From Rhizophagus irregularis (taxonomy: Eukaryota; Glomeromycota; Glomeromycetes; Glomerales; Glomeraceae): DNA of 64,000 nt. This document shows positions 1 to 11,851 of this stretch, in pieces. Both the position numbers and the translations under genes were made by a program. The DNA lies in NCBI RefSeq assembly GCF_026210795.1, contig NC_089446.1, forward strand, positions 3,067,001 through 3,131,000, read 5' to 3'. Numbering within the stretch: position 1 is the stretch's first letter; the number at the start of each line of letters is the position of its first letter. The notes under the pieces are model-generated. The model had not been told where the DNA came from. It did not search any database and saw only the letters and a list, made by a program, of their open reading frames with translations.

Positions 1-51
1 ATAGTTAATGCACCATTTACTTTGATGTTTTACAAAATAATAAATTGAAAC

Positions 52-1690
52 TTACTCATTATGAGGACGATCTTTTTCGCGCTTCCATTTTTTTAGCGAC
101 TCTCGAACGTTTATCTTACCAAAGCCAATAATCCACTCTTCATTTCTAACGAGGGTTTCCTTGGCCAAGGTTTCGAGTGTTTCATCAACATCAATTATGA
201 TCGTGGCCTGTTGTATAAATACGATAATAAAATATAATAAATTTTTAAAATCATTAAATTCTAAGATTTTTTTCTTTATAATTAGCTGAAAGATATAAAA
301 ACATGCGTCAGGTATGCCCAGATTTCTAAAAATTACCTCAATATCTTGGGTAGAGTCAACAACAGGTTCACAATTTTCGTCTGAATTAATGGTTTGTGGT
401 GTTGAACCTGATATTGATCCTGAATTAGAACTGGTAGAACTCTCGTTACTAAGGGATGGATCATCATCGTTTCCCTTTTCATCCACATTCTTGCTAATGG
501 TTTTGATCTATTCATACAACGAATAGTAGTGAGGAATCCGCTTCTTGCCATAGGTTGAATCTTACACATACCTTCTTTGACGCAATCGGTAACAAAGTAG
601 CCATTAAAAAAAATGCTCGCATAAAATTCAAGGCAACATAAGGTTCTAACCTTCGCAAGAGATAAATTCTTTCTCCGCTTTGTTGAGGGATTTTTTAGAG
701 GTAGAAAGTCATCATCGGAATAAATACAAAAGAAAGAGTTAGTTTCTAACAGACAATCACCGTTCTGTCGATTCTAAACTTCTAAATAAAATAAAATGCA
801 TACTTCTTCACGATCCCCTTTGGATAGTTGCGCCCTTTTTTCCCTACTGCTTCCTTCATTATTAGCAATTTCGAGCTCTTTATTATATTGAAGCTGATAC
901 AAATACATGACAATTTATATGATTAATATGATAAACATATAAATAATAAATAATTTCAACTCAATACCATTGTTTTATTAACTTTCTCGATGGAAGAATT
1001 AACGTTTAAAATAGAGTTTTTAAAAACCTTTGTTGTGTCTTGAATTATGGAGTTAGAGGCTTCTGACTGCAAACATAAAAAGTATATAAGCACGAGTTTA
1101 TTTAGACGGGCTAGAAAATTTTTTAAAAATCTCACTTCAGCACAATTTCTCTCGACTTTCTGCCAAACGAATCAACATCTTTAAAGTATTTACGATGTCC
1201 CTATAGTTAAATTAGAATTAGTATATTATTCAAATGTGGTAAGAAGCACGTCTTGAGGCAGGCACAACGGACACGAAGACCATAAGGTGAGCAACACGAA
1301 GATGCTACCGTAGTTGTGTGGGTTCCTTCCCTCAAAAGTCATTACGACAATATGCGGTAAACGGCAAGTCACAAGATAGGCCAGCGCGAAATATAGCCCA
1401 CTTAAATGTCTCGCACAGCCTCCCTCAGAAAACAACAAGAGAAAAATGAATAAAAACTTTACCTTATAAATTTTGTACATCTGAGGTACCCTCTTTAATT
1501 TCGTCCGAGCTATTACTCATAAGTCTTTCGAGGTGTGTTTTTAATCTGTGCGATTCCTTCTGAAAAGAATAAGTAAAGTCAGGTTGTCTTGATCGGTATT
1601 CATAGTAATTCAGAAAACGATAATTTTCTGGTCGAAATAGGACATGTTTTTGAGTGGAATGAAATCGCGTCTGATTGAAATACGTGACAA
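52..1690 (-). CDS. Intron-rich hypothetical protein gene, 5' end not resolved
   Basis: I do not recognise this protein. Minus-strand coding blocks are joined by consensus splice sites. The last exon, 207-52, has 52 codons including TAA and starts after a CAG acceptor. The exon before it, 507-337, has exactly 57 codons and ends GAG/GTAATT. Further blocks lie at about 571-612, 655-735, 806-900, 970-1070, 1140-1205 and 1477-1690, each with a GT donor and AG acceptor. The protein is polar and acidic, with a Ser/Asn-rich stretch (SNESSTSSNSGSISGS) and heptad-like Lys/Glu-rich parts that suggest coiled coil. The C-terminus holds TIIIDVDETLETLAKET. No catalytic motif is visible. The exon at 571-612 fits its neighbours' phase poorly, so some boundaries may be wrong. 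No ATG is in frame in the first block before an upstream stop near 1695, so the start lies in an undetected exon. Confidence 0.55.
1206..1476 (-). other. Long intron with a GC-rich insert
   Basis: This intron of about 270 nt is three to four times longer than others in the same gene. It runs from a GTACAA donor near 1476 to a CTATAG acceptor near 1206. Bases 1233-1437 are clearly richer in G+C than the surroundings and are open in one minus frame, but the peptide resembles nothing I know. It could be a small inserted repeat. Confidence 0.35.
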
Positions 1691-1699
1691 CTTATCAGT

Positions 1700-3081
1700 T
1701 GTGGTAATCACCATCTGATGTCACATGCACATAGTTAAACCGGCTTTATTATTATTGATGCAGATACATAGTAAATCAGAAAATGCTAGAAAGGCAAATG
1801 AAATATATGATGCTATCAAAGAGGGAGGGAGTACGCGGATCCTAGGCCATTTAATGCGAGTCCCAGCATCAAGTTATTTCTTTGCTCTCACACTTTTCTG
1901 ATAAATTTCTACAACTAATTTATTTCTATATCAATTGCTAATTATGAGATTCTCATAACAATACTCTCTTTCTACACTAGATTTCTGAAATAAATTATCA
2001 CATCCATATCTACAGAATTTTTGTCTATTTATTATGTAAAATAATATTTCCCGTAATGAAACTTCTCAGAGATTAAGTAATTTCGAATCTATGGATAAAT
2101 TCGGGAGATTAGCAACTGAAGTAAAAAAAAATATTTCCGATTTATACTTACCATTACTATTAATTTTTGCAATATGCCTGAAATTTATTACTTAATGCAT
2201 TACAATAAAGGTAATTCAATTTTTTTTATTGCCGGTACCAAATTTTATTGAGGAGCGTGATATTAAGGTATGTGACGAGATTTATGTGAGTAATTTCACT
2301 GCGCCTATTATACACGTGATGTTAGTTAGTGATTTTCTTGGAAAAGATCAAAACACTGATATATAGCAAGAAGAGTAATATATCCATTTTATTTTGGAAC
2401 ATCTATAGAGACAGGAAAATCGTGATGACATGTTTCAAGAAGCTAGTTGAGCAATAAAATCAATATACCTTAAAGTTATTGTTTTACAGATTATATGAGT
2501 TCATTTGATCAAGGATATTAATGATATAAATATTGGTAAGTTTGATTAGTTTGAATATTTCACTTTATTTTTTGTTTTACTTATACAAGGCGGATAAAAA
2601 GATTCACTAACTAGGCCTTACTTTTTTATATAATTTGCAGTGGGTCTAAGATCTTTAAGGGAAATTTTTGTTAATATGACAAATCCAATCAACTCACCAA
2701 AAATAAGTGATTACATAAAAAAATTTTGTAACAATTGAATCAATCTGTTACCCAATTTCCATTTCATTTCATTCTAGCATCATGATCAGGAATACTTGCA
2801 AATCATTAATTCATGAAAAGCTGTGAAATAAATTATTTACTAGAACTTTCAGAAAAAAATGTATAATAATATATGGTTTATTAATAGAACATTAAAATAG
2901 ATGCACTGCAGTTAGCATTATCGCCATTTTCAAATTAGTGCGATCAGTCGATTTTCATACTGCATGATGCTAAGGTAATCAGGTAATCAGATTTCACGTG
3001 ATGATCAACATTAGTAACCAATAAAATTTTGAAATTTTATATAATTATTTTTCACGTATTCATAATTTTGACGCGCAAAAA
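1700..3081. other. Intergenic, no intact gene
   Basis: AT-rich. A short plus-strand piece at about 2233-2366 reads like coding sequence (NFIEERDIKVCDEIYVSNFT) but ends in stops and has no partner exons, so it is probably a gene relic. Near the right end a TTTCACGTGATGAT motif followed by CCAATAAAAT at 2992-3029 lies about 55 bases before the next reading frame and may be its promoter. Confidence 0.4.
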
Positions 3082-4692
3082 ATGGTAAAAAAAAAGTACA
3101 AAATTGGAACATGTTTTGGGTGTCAAAAATGTTTATATTGTGGTATAGATTTAGAAAAAGATATATGTAAATGCAAAAAAGCAGTTAAACCAACTAGAAA
3201 AAAATAGAACTGTTCTTGTCAAAAATGCATTTCCAAGAGCATTTGATCCTATCACTTCTAATCCTAAACAATTTGACTTTGTTAAAAATAAAAATGAACA
3301 TTTCCAATATGGATATGATCTAACAAAAAGTATTCAATTTTCACTTTGTACAAAATGTAATAGTCCTTATCAACGATTGTCCAATAGTTCAAATTTGACA
3401 TGAAAAACAAGAAGAACAAAAAGAGCAGAAACTACAGAAGTTATTGATCTTGAAACTGGCTCTTCTGAAGTCTCCACAGTAACTCAAAGTAAATCTAAAC
3501 ACAATGATTCAGAAAATGATGATGATGATGAACTAGAAATGGAAATTGATTATAAACTTGTTATCAAACAAGCTGATGGTTCTGCTCTTCCAGCTAAAAA
3601 CTATTCAGTAACAATTTCTGAATTAGACGAATTTTTACTTGCAATTCAAAATAATATTACAGCTCTTCTTAAAGATGATGAAATTAATGCTAATGATTAT
3701 AACATTTCTTTCAAATCAGAAAAGGCTCAAGGAGCTGGTACTTTATTAGTAGATGTGTGTGATTTTAAAAATTTTTGATTAGAATACGTTAAACTTATTG
3801 CAGCAAAAAGGACTATGCTTATTCTTGTTACTATGAAAAAAAAGGAAAAGCTAGTGAAACGAAAGAAAAAGGTTAAGTTTATTTTATGCTTTTTTATTAC
3901 ACTGTATTTTTGAAAAATTATTAAAATTACATATTTTTTTTGATTAGGAATCTAATTCAGATGATGATGAAATAATTTGTGATGAATCAATTCCAAAGGG
4001 TGGCAACAGTAATAAAATTCCAAAAGTTTCAGATATTTCTATAATTGATCAAAGGATTGCCAAAAATGTTATAGAATTACGAAAGGAAACTTGGTGTTCT
4101 ATTCATAATAGGTATTGCTTAAAGGATCGTGAACCCCATGCTGAAATAAGCAACATGATGTTTTCAACTTAGGCTACAGAAATGGTAAACTATTTATTAT
4201 ATTTATAATTGATTAATAATAAAAATATTTTATTAATTTTTTATATTTTAGCTTAATAGTCTCGCAACAGTTAAAGAACCACCAACACATCTTTCATTTG
4301 GGTATACACATCCATCAAAAAATAGATCTCAATCAAATTTACCTCAATTTTCAAATAATGTGCAAGATTTGATTAATCCTATTTTTTCTACCCTTTTACA
4401 AGCATTAGTTACTCCACATTTTCTTCAACAACCTTCATCTTCTTTAACATCTAATAATTCTATAGTATCTCAATCATCGCAATCAATACCTTCGATGGCT
4501 GAATTCTTGTGACAAATAGATGAAGCAGAGAAAACAGAGGATTATTATTTTAATTTTTTGGAAGGATTTGAAAAACAAAGAATTAGAGTAAAACATTTGA
4601 GTAAATTGAATGATACACAATTTGAAATTTGCAGAGTAACAGCAGTTGGAGATATCAAAACCATTAGGGAAGCTGCTCAAAAATACAAATAA
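3082..4692 (+). pseudogene. Decayed Cys-rich/acidic protein gene with two introns
   Basis: Function unknown. It looks like a member of a multi-copy fungal family, but I cannot name the domain. It opens with an ATG followed by a zinc-ribbon-like cluster (CFGCQKCLYCG, then CKC) at residues 11-35. A second CxxC-type pair (LCTKCNSPYQRL) follows at about 3346-3381, then an acidic, Ser-rich linker and a conserved-looking block (YSVTISELDEFLLAIQNN). Two introns of normal look remain, about 3871-3948 and 4180-4251. The frame is broken by a shift in the A-run near 3200, and by stops near 3401, 3777, 4169 and 4510. The tail after 4560 reads to TAA at 4690-4692 and keeps a Lys/Arg-rich end. These breaks mark it as a pseudogene. 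Confidence 0.5.
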
Positions 4693-4821
4693 ATAAATTT
4701 CATTTTATAATAATAAATTGCGTTATATAAAAATGTTTTATTCAAAATATTTTATTCTATTTATTCTATTGATAAAAAAAAATATTATATAAAATATTTT
4801 TTATTCTAATATTTTCTATTT

Positions 4822-5221
4822 TTAAAAATACCCATATCCTTTAAAATAACCTTTTGCCATTTGAGGAGTAATTTGAAAATAAGCTATAAGTAAAGGATAA
4901 ATAGGGTTATAACTAATTTCTACAAAATATCTGTTTCTTTGTAAAAATTGCTTAATTGTAGAGAAAGCAGTTTCGATAGGGTTAAGATCAGGCGAATAAG
5001 GAGGTAAAAATTTAACTTTTACCCCAAATGCATCTAAATAATCAAGAAGTTCTTGATCATGATGTATTTTAGCATTATCAAGAACTAAAACACTGTTTTT
5101 GTTTGGAAATGGATTCATTTGTGGCAACTATAAAATAATATTTAGTAAATTCTTAAGCATAAAAATTAAAAATTTTAAATATTATAAAAATACTTACTAC
5201 TTGTGAAACTACAAATTCTCC
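4822..5221 (-). pseudogene. C-terminal fragment of a Tc1/mariner-like (DDE_3) transposase
   Basis: This would be the catalytic half of a DDE transposase acting on its own element. The exon 5127-4822 starts after a TATAG acceptor and carries the second catalytic Asp in VLVLDNAKIHH and the Glu in PPYSPDLNPIETAFSTIKQ, with the DE spacing of the Tc1/mariner and IS630 group. A short upstream exon (GEFVVSQV, about 5221-5198) ends with GTAAGT, so the intron is intact. Everything upstream, including the DNA-binding domain and first Asp, is missing. The fragment meets the AT repeat at 5222 exactly where coding sequence stops, so it was probably cut by that insertion. Confidence 0.75.
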
Positions 5222-5573
5222 AAAATATACTTAAAATAAACTTAAAATTTTATTTTATACTTAAAATATATTTAAAATTTTATTTTATACTTAAAATATA
5301 CTGAAATAGGCAAAAATTAAGTATTATTTAAGTATAATTTAAGTACATAATAATATACTTAAAATATTCTTATTTTAAATATTCTTAAAATATACTGAAA
5401 TAGACAAAATTTAAGTGTAAATTAAATATATTTTAAGTATATATTAAATACAATTTAATTCAAATTTTGCGAAAATTCAATTTTCAGTATATTTTAAGTA
5501 TAAAATAAGAAAATTAAGTATATTTTAAAGAAAATTAAATATAATTTAAATATATTTTAAGTAAAATTTTTTT
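5222..5573. repeat. AT-rich TTAAGTATATT-type repeat block
   Basis: About 350 bases made of variants of ACTTAAAATATATTTAAAAT in both orientations, with no coding potential. It abuts the transposase fragment on one side and the stop of the next pseudogene on the other. Similar wording recurs at 26480-26535 and 26703-26722. Confidence 0.55.
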
Positions 5574-6840
5574 TTATAGGGTTGCCTTCTTTTCACCGAA
5601 TTTACTACCATTGCTTCTGATAATCTCATCAAGCTGATCTCTGAAATCCTTTTAGTAGAGGTACCAATATAAAATTTCTTTTTTAATTGCAAATAAATAA
5701 TATCTGCCAGTTATAAACTGGCAGTTCGATTTACCTTATCTTCAGCATCGAGCTAGATATTGTGAAGCTTTATCAATACTATCATAGGTAATTTTTCTGG
5801 AACGGACTGTCTTAAAAATTTCAGTCATATTATTATGGTTTATAAAAGGGGGATTGAATATTTCGTATTTGAGTTCATCTATTTCTTTTTTCTTATATGA
5901 TTTATTACATAGCTGAATAACTAAGTTGAGAACTTGAGGCCTTTTTTCTTAAGATGGGGTTTTAGAGAGACTAGATATTAAAAGAGACTCTTAAACTTGG
6001 CTAAAAACACTAAAGCAAAGTTTTTTCTTCTTATTGCGTTGCCTAATCTTATTGCTAACCTTTTTCTTTTGTACTTTATCTAAGAAAACATTTATTTCCA
6101 TTTCCTTCAATGACTTGAAACTGACAGGTAAAACTTCTGATATCAATTCTTTTGTTAATAAAGTATCAGAATTGAAGTTAAATGTGTTGTTATTAAAAGT
6201 ATTATTATTTAACGTTTGCTTCTATTCTACTTTTGTGAGTTTATCTCTAAACTCAATATTCTTAGATTTTAGCTCTTTGATTCTGATCTTGAGTTTAGCA
6301 TTTTCAGCATCACGTTTCATTTTCTCTTTCTCAGTTATTTTTAGAGCCTCAGAAATCTTGTGCTCTTTCAGTATCAAACTCTGAGATCTTTCTTCTAAAG
6401 TCTACATTTTCAGTTTCAAATTCAGTAATATATTATTTTGATAATTTAAGCTCAGATAATATAATCTATATTTAATTAATACACTGCATATAAACATTTA
6501 AAATAAAAAATTTGCAGGACAGGCTGTCTCAAAAAATTGCCAAGAGAAGTTTTTTATTAATAGAGGTTTACTAAAATAAATAACCTTCATATAAGTAGGC
6601 ATCTTCATTATAACAAATTTATTTATTGTCTTTCTCTTTTGAAATGATGATAAAATTTTTTGGCATGTTTAAAGCAATAGCCTATATAAAATAATGTAGA
6701 TTTATCACATATTCTACATAGAGATTTTAACATATTATTTGCATCTGATTTCCAGTAAAGTGAGCATTCTGTCAAGCGAGTGCAAACTCGGCCACAGTAC
6801 TCCCAATATTTCTAATATGTGGGTAGGTAAGACAATCCAT
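5574..6840 (-). pseudogene. Decayed zinc-binding plus coiled-coil protein gene
   Basis: Read from 6840 down to TAA at 5576-5574, it resembles a repeated fungal family that I cannot name. The N-terminal block (about 6830-6650) is Cys/His-rich (CGRVCTRLTEC, LCRICDKSTLFYIGYCFKHAKKFYHHF) and looks metal-binding. A Lys/Glu-rich coiled coil follows at about 6400-6230 (LEERSQSLILKEHKISEALK). A terminal block is at about 5880-5580 (PPFINHNN, FRDQLDEIIRSNGSKF). At least five stops or shifts interrupt it, for example near 6365, 6225, 5945 and 5745. The final codons run into the AT repeat, so the native 3' end may be lost. Confidence 0.5.
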
Positions 6841-7031
6841 TTATTATATTCTTGTACCTTTCTTATTATAAAATTCAAATTTTAAAATAAATAATCTAAA
6901 TTGAATTTGGATGGAAAAGTATATTATAAACAAAAAATATATACTACATCATACTACTTTATTTCTATGAATACATAAAAAACAGTACTCAATATTTTAA
7001 CAGGATCTTAAAAGAAAAGCTATTCCAAAAG
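6841..7031. other. Short AT-rich spacer
   Basis: Nothing recognisable between two decayed reading frames. Confidence 0.4.
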
Positions 7032-7634
7032 TTGATTTGTAAAGGTTATAAATATACTGATAGACTTTCAGATTATTTAGAAGATATTGGAATTAAATAT
7101 GTTAGTGAATTTGAATTGGATTCTTTAGCAGACTTCTACCACCTAACTTTAATTCTGCTTTTATTTGTCTTAGCAATTAGAGTAGATATTAGTGAAAAAT
7201 TCATTATTAGTGTAGAGTCTGCTGTCATGAAAGAAGTGAGTCTATTTACTCTCAAAAAAACAAATAAATGTCCTGCACTTCAGAATCTAATTCACAAAAA
7301 TTATCCCAGTAATAGCTTGTCAATACTAATCGGAATATCTTGAGATCGTAAAGAGACAAAAACTTAGAGAAATGACATACTTATGAAATTCCTTCATTAT
7401 TTGAATTTAGCTCCTTCAAAGTATAAATCAGGTATATTATATAATTCATTTACCAAAATGAATATTTTAAGATCAGAACATATATTAGCTTTAATGCGAG
7501 CGAATGATTATGATATAAATAAAAGGATTCCGCTTACTTATAAGATAGGTCACTCCAAGCCTGAGGTAAAAATCACATATAAAATTCTTTGCAGATTCTA
7601 CTATAAAAGGAAATTTTATGTTACATTGTTATAA
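7032..7634 (+). pseudogene. Unrecognised broken reading frame
   Basis: Two plus-strand open stretches, 7032-7343 and 7383-7634, are in the same region separated by stops. The codon content looks protein-like (YKYTDRLSDYLEDIGIKY; LRSEHILALMRANDYDIN) but I know no family for it. It has no clear start or splice sites. It is most likely a relic of a repeated gene. Confidence 0.3.
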
Positions 7635-7793
7635 TTTTTTTCCTTTTTGGCTAATTAACCAATAGAATTTAAGAAAAAAGTAAGGTAAAAACTATTAGTA
7701 AAAGGTTAATTTTCTACGATGACTTTTATTATAAGTAAGTGGGATCCTGATATAAATAAATTATTTATAGTTTTGGAATGGCAGTTCTATGAC

Positions 7794-9892
7794 TAGGGAT
7801 GGTAACCTATAAGTTCTATTGAATGAACCTGTGGACCAGGTTTTATTAGGATTTAGGACCAGTCCTGAACCTAGTCCTGACTAAGTTATTTATAGATTTT
7901 ATGAATTTAGTAATAACTAAATATAAAAAAAGTGATTTGTGATATTGGGATTCACTTTTTTATATTGATTTTATATAAAAAAAAGTTGTAGTATTGTGAT
8001 TCATTTTTTTATATTGATTTTATATAAAAAAAAGTGAGTTTCAATATCACCATATGTGCCGATTTTTGGAATTAGTCTAAATTAAAATTTTTATAAAAAT
8101 TTAATATTTTAGTAAGATTAACATTACACAAATCTAAATTAAATATGTGTTACATATTTACGTAACTCAGATTTATTAAAAAATAAAAAAAAATTTTTTT
8201 AATCAATATTCAAAAATAACGGTAATAACCACTTCTTTTTCCCCATCACTCCCATCACTTTTCCATTATTTTTCTATTCACTTTTATTAAATATGACAAA
8301 AAAGTTTATAAGCAAATATAGCAGTTATTTTTAAGTGGTAAGTAAAAGAAAAAACTTAATATTTTATATACATAGATAAGACATATTTTTTCATAATTTT
8401 TAGCATTAATTTATTGTTTTTTCTTTGTAAAAAATACATGCAAATAAAAAATAATTATGATGTAAAATAGTTGTAAAATGAATAATAAGATATTCTTTTT
8501 TTTTCAAAATAACTAATTATATATTTGTTTTTTATCTTTTAAAATTATTTTATTAGATTTATTCTACTAAAATCCTTAAATGGCAAATAAAATCTTTTAA
8601 ATAAAGTAAAAGAATTTGGGATTCTCTTATGAAAGCATTTTTTAGTAAAAAATAAAATTTTCAGATCGGACTTTATGCAGGTGACAAAATCGTGCATTAT
8701 TATTCCTGGAGATATGCTAACGTCATCATTTTACATTCATTTGGAAGCTGAGAATTTGCTCTATCGTAAGAATCAAAGATCAGGAAAATTGGATCACTGG
8801 ATGAGGCGTAATTAACGATCAAAGTCAAATCAAATTAAAAAATTAAAAATAAATATATTAGACGTAATTATTCACAATCCAGTGATTCAATTCATTCGAT
8901 TTTAGGCTTATTAGATAGACCTCAATTTTCTCTTTCAAATGAATATAATTTCATTCGTGTAGCTTGCATCTACAGGTATTTAATAAATTTTTTTATATCA
9001 GATTTTATCAAATTTATAAAATTTTATATTAATAATATAATTGATGATTCCTAAACATCTACATATATTAAACGAATTATTTTAAATTTATTTTAAAGAT
9101 AAAAGTTGGCATCACCTTAGGGAGCAAAGATCATTCAAATTGAATCACTATATGTGAAGTAATTAATGATCAAATTTAGATAAAATTCAATAATATACTG
9201 AACGGGATTACTGAACAACTAGTGATTCAATTCACTTGATTTTAGATTCATTAGATAGATCTCGATTTTCTCTTTCAAATGAATGTAAATTTATTTGTAT
9301 AGCTTATTTCTACGAAGAATTATCAATGATTTTGTCATGAGAGTTATATTTGATCTTTTAAATTTTAATGATATCTTATATTAAAAAAAAATTAAAAATT
9401 ATAGTTTTTTTTGCATTATCTGGTATAAATTTATTATTCTTATATAAATGATAATTTATATTTGCTTTAATAAAATTATTTTTGTGTAAAAAAATTAGAT
9501 TCCAAGGATCGGCCCATATGCAATTCACCTTTTTATATAATTTTAATATAAAAATGTAAATTTACAATATCACAACTCATTTTTTATATGATTTCAATAA
9601 TATAAAAATTGTATTGCAATATTACAGTGCATTTTTTATAATTTATAATTACTTATAATCAAATTTACAGCAAACTATACATATATAATTTAAACATAAT
9701 ATAATTTTATATAGATCTCTTATAACTTACATATTTAATGTTTGATTTCTATCTAATATATATTGATACTTTATTGGTTAGGACTTTTTAGGATCTGGCT
9801 CGCTTCTGGTTCAAAATTTGGACTTAAAGATCTGCAGACTAGATTCTAGGACTAGGTCTTTAGGTTCAGAACTTAGAACTTTACCATTCCTA
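7794..9892. mobile_element. Non-autonomous hAT-like DNA transposon (2.1 kb)
   Basis: The left end reads TAGGGATGGTAACCTATAAG and the right end, inverted, reads TAGGAATGGTAAAGTTCTAA. This TAGGGATGG start is typical of hAT ends. The flanking 8 bases are TCTATGAC (7786-7793) and TCTATGAT (9893-9900), a 7/8 match to the 8-bp target duplication expected of hAT. Subterminal blocks with ACCAGTCCT/CCTAGTCCT and AAAAGTG-type repeats recur near both ends in inverted order. There is no transposase reading frame, so it would need an enzyme in trans. Confidence 0.7.
8772..9318 (+). repeat. Internal direct duplication inside the hAT-like element
   Basis: Two diverged copies of about 200 bases, near 8772-8975 and 9118-9318, are offset by 340. 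Both hold AGTGATTCAATTCA, a TTAGATAGA(C/T)CTC block and TTTTCTCTTTCAAATGAAT. Confidence 0.6.
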
Positions 9893-9900
9893 TCTATGAT

Positions 9901-10379
9901 TATATAATAAATACAAGATTCAGAACATAGCTATTTCAAAATAATACATAATGCTTCTATACTAAATATCTAATATATAACCCTAGCCTACAGTCTAACT
10001 AACCATCTGACATTTATGCAATTTGGAAATTCATCCCATGTTCTTTATAGAATGTCTATAAAATACATGTTTATTAATGATAAAAAATTAAGATTGTAAG
10101 AAATAGGAATTTAGCCAAAAGCGTTATACATAAAATAACAGATGCTTATATAATATATCTATCTAGCAAGTTAAAATATTTGAGTTGTTCTTCCTCAAAA
10201 AACTTTCTCTTCTTTTTTGTATCCTTCCAACTTACCAGTCAGCACTACTTCTTAAGAATGAAAAGACTCTGGATTATTTTTCATCTGTCAAGTTAGATAA
10301 GTATATATCTTGAGTATAGGTAGAAATACCATACTGACTGCAGTGCGAGAGTTTTTGAAATCTAAAGTTCTGTATGCTT
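9901..10379. other. Intergenic, nothing recognised
   Basis: AT-rich spacer between the hAT-like element and the crinkler relic. No coding or RNA feature is seen. Confidence 0.4.
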
Positions 10380-11294
10380 TCAGTGTAGAAACCAGTAATT
10401 ATCATAAGTAGCAAGAATACCATATCTATGTTTATTTTTTCTCATATAGTTGTAGATTTGTTGGATTACCATTTTTGCCTTTTTATTTGTTTTGTAAAAC
10501 TCAGGAAATAGCTGTTCACTTATATTTTCTAAAACATGCTTCCTTTTAATTTTGATCACTAATATCAATATTTTCATAAGATAGTAATAGATGAAATCAG
10601 GTATGCTAATAGTATTAGATAAACATCTTGAAAAATTATAATCTGGTTTCATGAAACCATTCAACGTTTAACAAATATTGAAATCTAAAATACTTTAAAC
10701 ATCCTTTTCATTCATTATTTCCTTTACAATACATTGCGGTCTTTCAAATCTTGGTTGCTGGTCAAAACTGAAACTGTTCACTTATTGAAAAAGTCATTTT
10801 AAAGTTGCACACTTATCAGCAGATCACTATTAATCTTTGTAGACTTCTTTGATTTAGTGCATTTTGAAGATTATGATATGGGTGGTAGAATATATGACAA
10901 CATCTCTTTCAAGCTGAGAACTGGAAACAAATATGTGTTAATATTATGAGGGCAAATGACAAAAATTTACATACTGTACCAGATACTTATGTGGTAATTT
11001 TACAATAATATGAATATGTCTCTTAGGCAGTTTCTCAAATCAGTACTCTTCTATATCTTTTGTTGCAAAGAGTTTGTCTTGGAGTGTGAGATTGCTTAAA
11101 AGATCATCACGATCGTCAAAGATTATTATCTTCCATAGCTTGAGCCTATCTGCATCTATACCAGCAAAGTCATTTTGTTTTTTTGCCTTAATAGCATTCT
11201 TGAAGTAGCTAACCAACTTTTCCCTATTAATATCTATAGCAAAAGTACTAGTGGTCATATTTTCTTTAATAAAATAAAGCAAAGTGATAGGCAT
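10380..11294 (-). pseudogene. Crinkler (CRN) effector-family pseudogene
   Basis: Crinklers are modular proteins with a ubiquitin-like N-terminal domain and variable C-terminal effector domains. They were first described in oomycetes and are expanded in Glomeromycotina. The start at 11294 opens MPITLLYFI, followed by TSTFAIDINREKLVSYFKNAIKAKKQNDFAGIDADRLKLW, given here only to show the family pattern of AIKAKK, then FAGIDADRLKLW, then a DDRDDLL stretch. The frame hits TGA at 11039-11037 just after DIEEY, where the family has Trp (TGG to TGA), and the reading then continues with PKRHIHIIVK. An intron follows (donor GTATGT near 10980, acceptor near 10925). A downstream part at 10664-10380 ends IYNYMRKNKHRYGILATYDNYWFL, similar to kinase- or nuclease-like C-terminal regions of this family. 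The middle is too decayed to read. Confidence 0.7.
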
Positions 11295-11658
11295 ATTTTT
11301 AACATATAGTATTTTTTGAAAATATTATTGGCTCAAAATGCAATATGTAAAAACAAGAGTTAAAAGAATTTTATTTGCGAAAAAAATACACTAAAAAATA
11401 CTGAGGCAGATTATATGTGAGAAATTATTCTAAAATGATCTTACCACACTACTCTCAGATGCAATTTCCTTTTATCTTATACTTTCTGAACACTATTTTT
11501 AGATATTGAACAATATACATTTATTTAAACAATTATACATGACTAATATGAGTTTAAACATAGTTAAAAAATCCATTTATTGGTTTAATTTCATGTGATG
11601 ATTAATATTTTTTAGCCAATAAAATTCTAATTATTTTATTATGATAAGTCAATAAATA
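11295..11658. other. Spacer with CAYGTGATGAT...CCAATAAAAT motif
   Basis: Bases 11588-11625 repeat the promoter-like wording seen at 2992-3029, with CATGTGATGAT then CCAATAAAAT 24 bases on. The rest is AT-rich without a gene. Confidence 0.35.
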
Positions 11659-11851
11659 GTTCTGTTCATTTCTAAATCAGATTGAATTGACCAAAAAATA
11701 GTGTAATTAATCAAACTGCAGTTATAATTGAGCATATTTTTAATTGATCAGATTTACTGTAATAGATATGATTAGTGTCAATGACTTCTTTTTTTTTACC
11801 GTTATAATATGAATTGTAAAGAAAGACTTTATAAGTTATTATAGTTACAAA

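Noticed and set aside
1226..1480. Open minus frame of 84 codons
   Set aside because: It overlaps a well-formed intron between two coding exons; its end codons run through the donor site.
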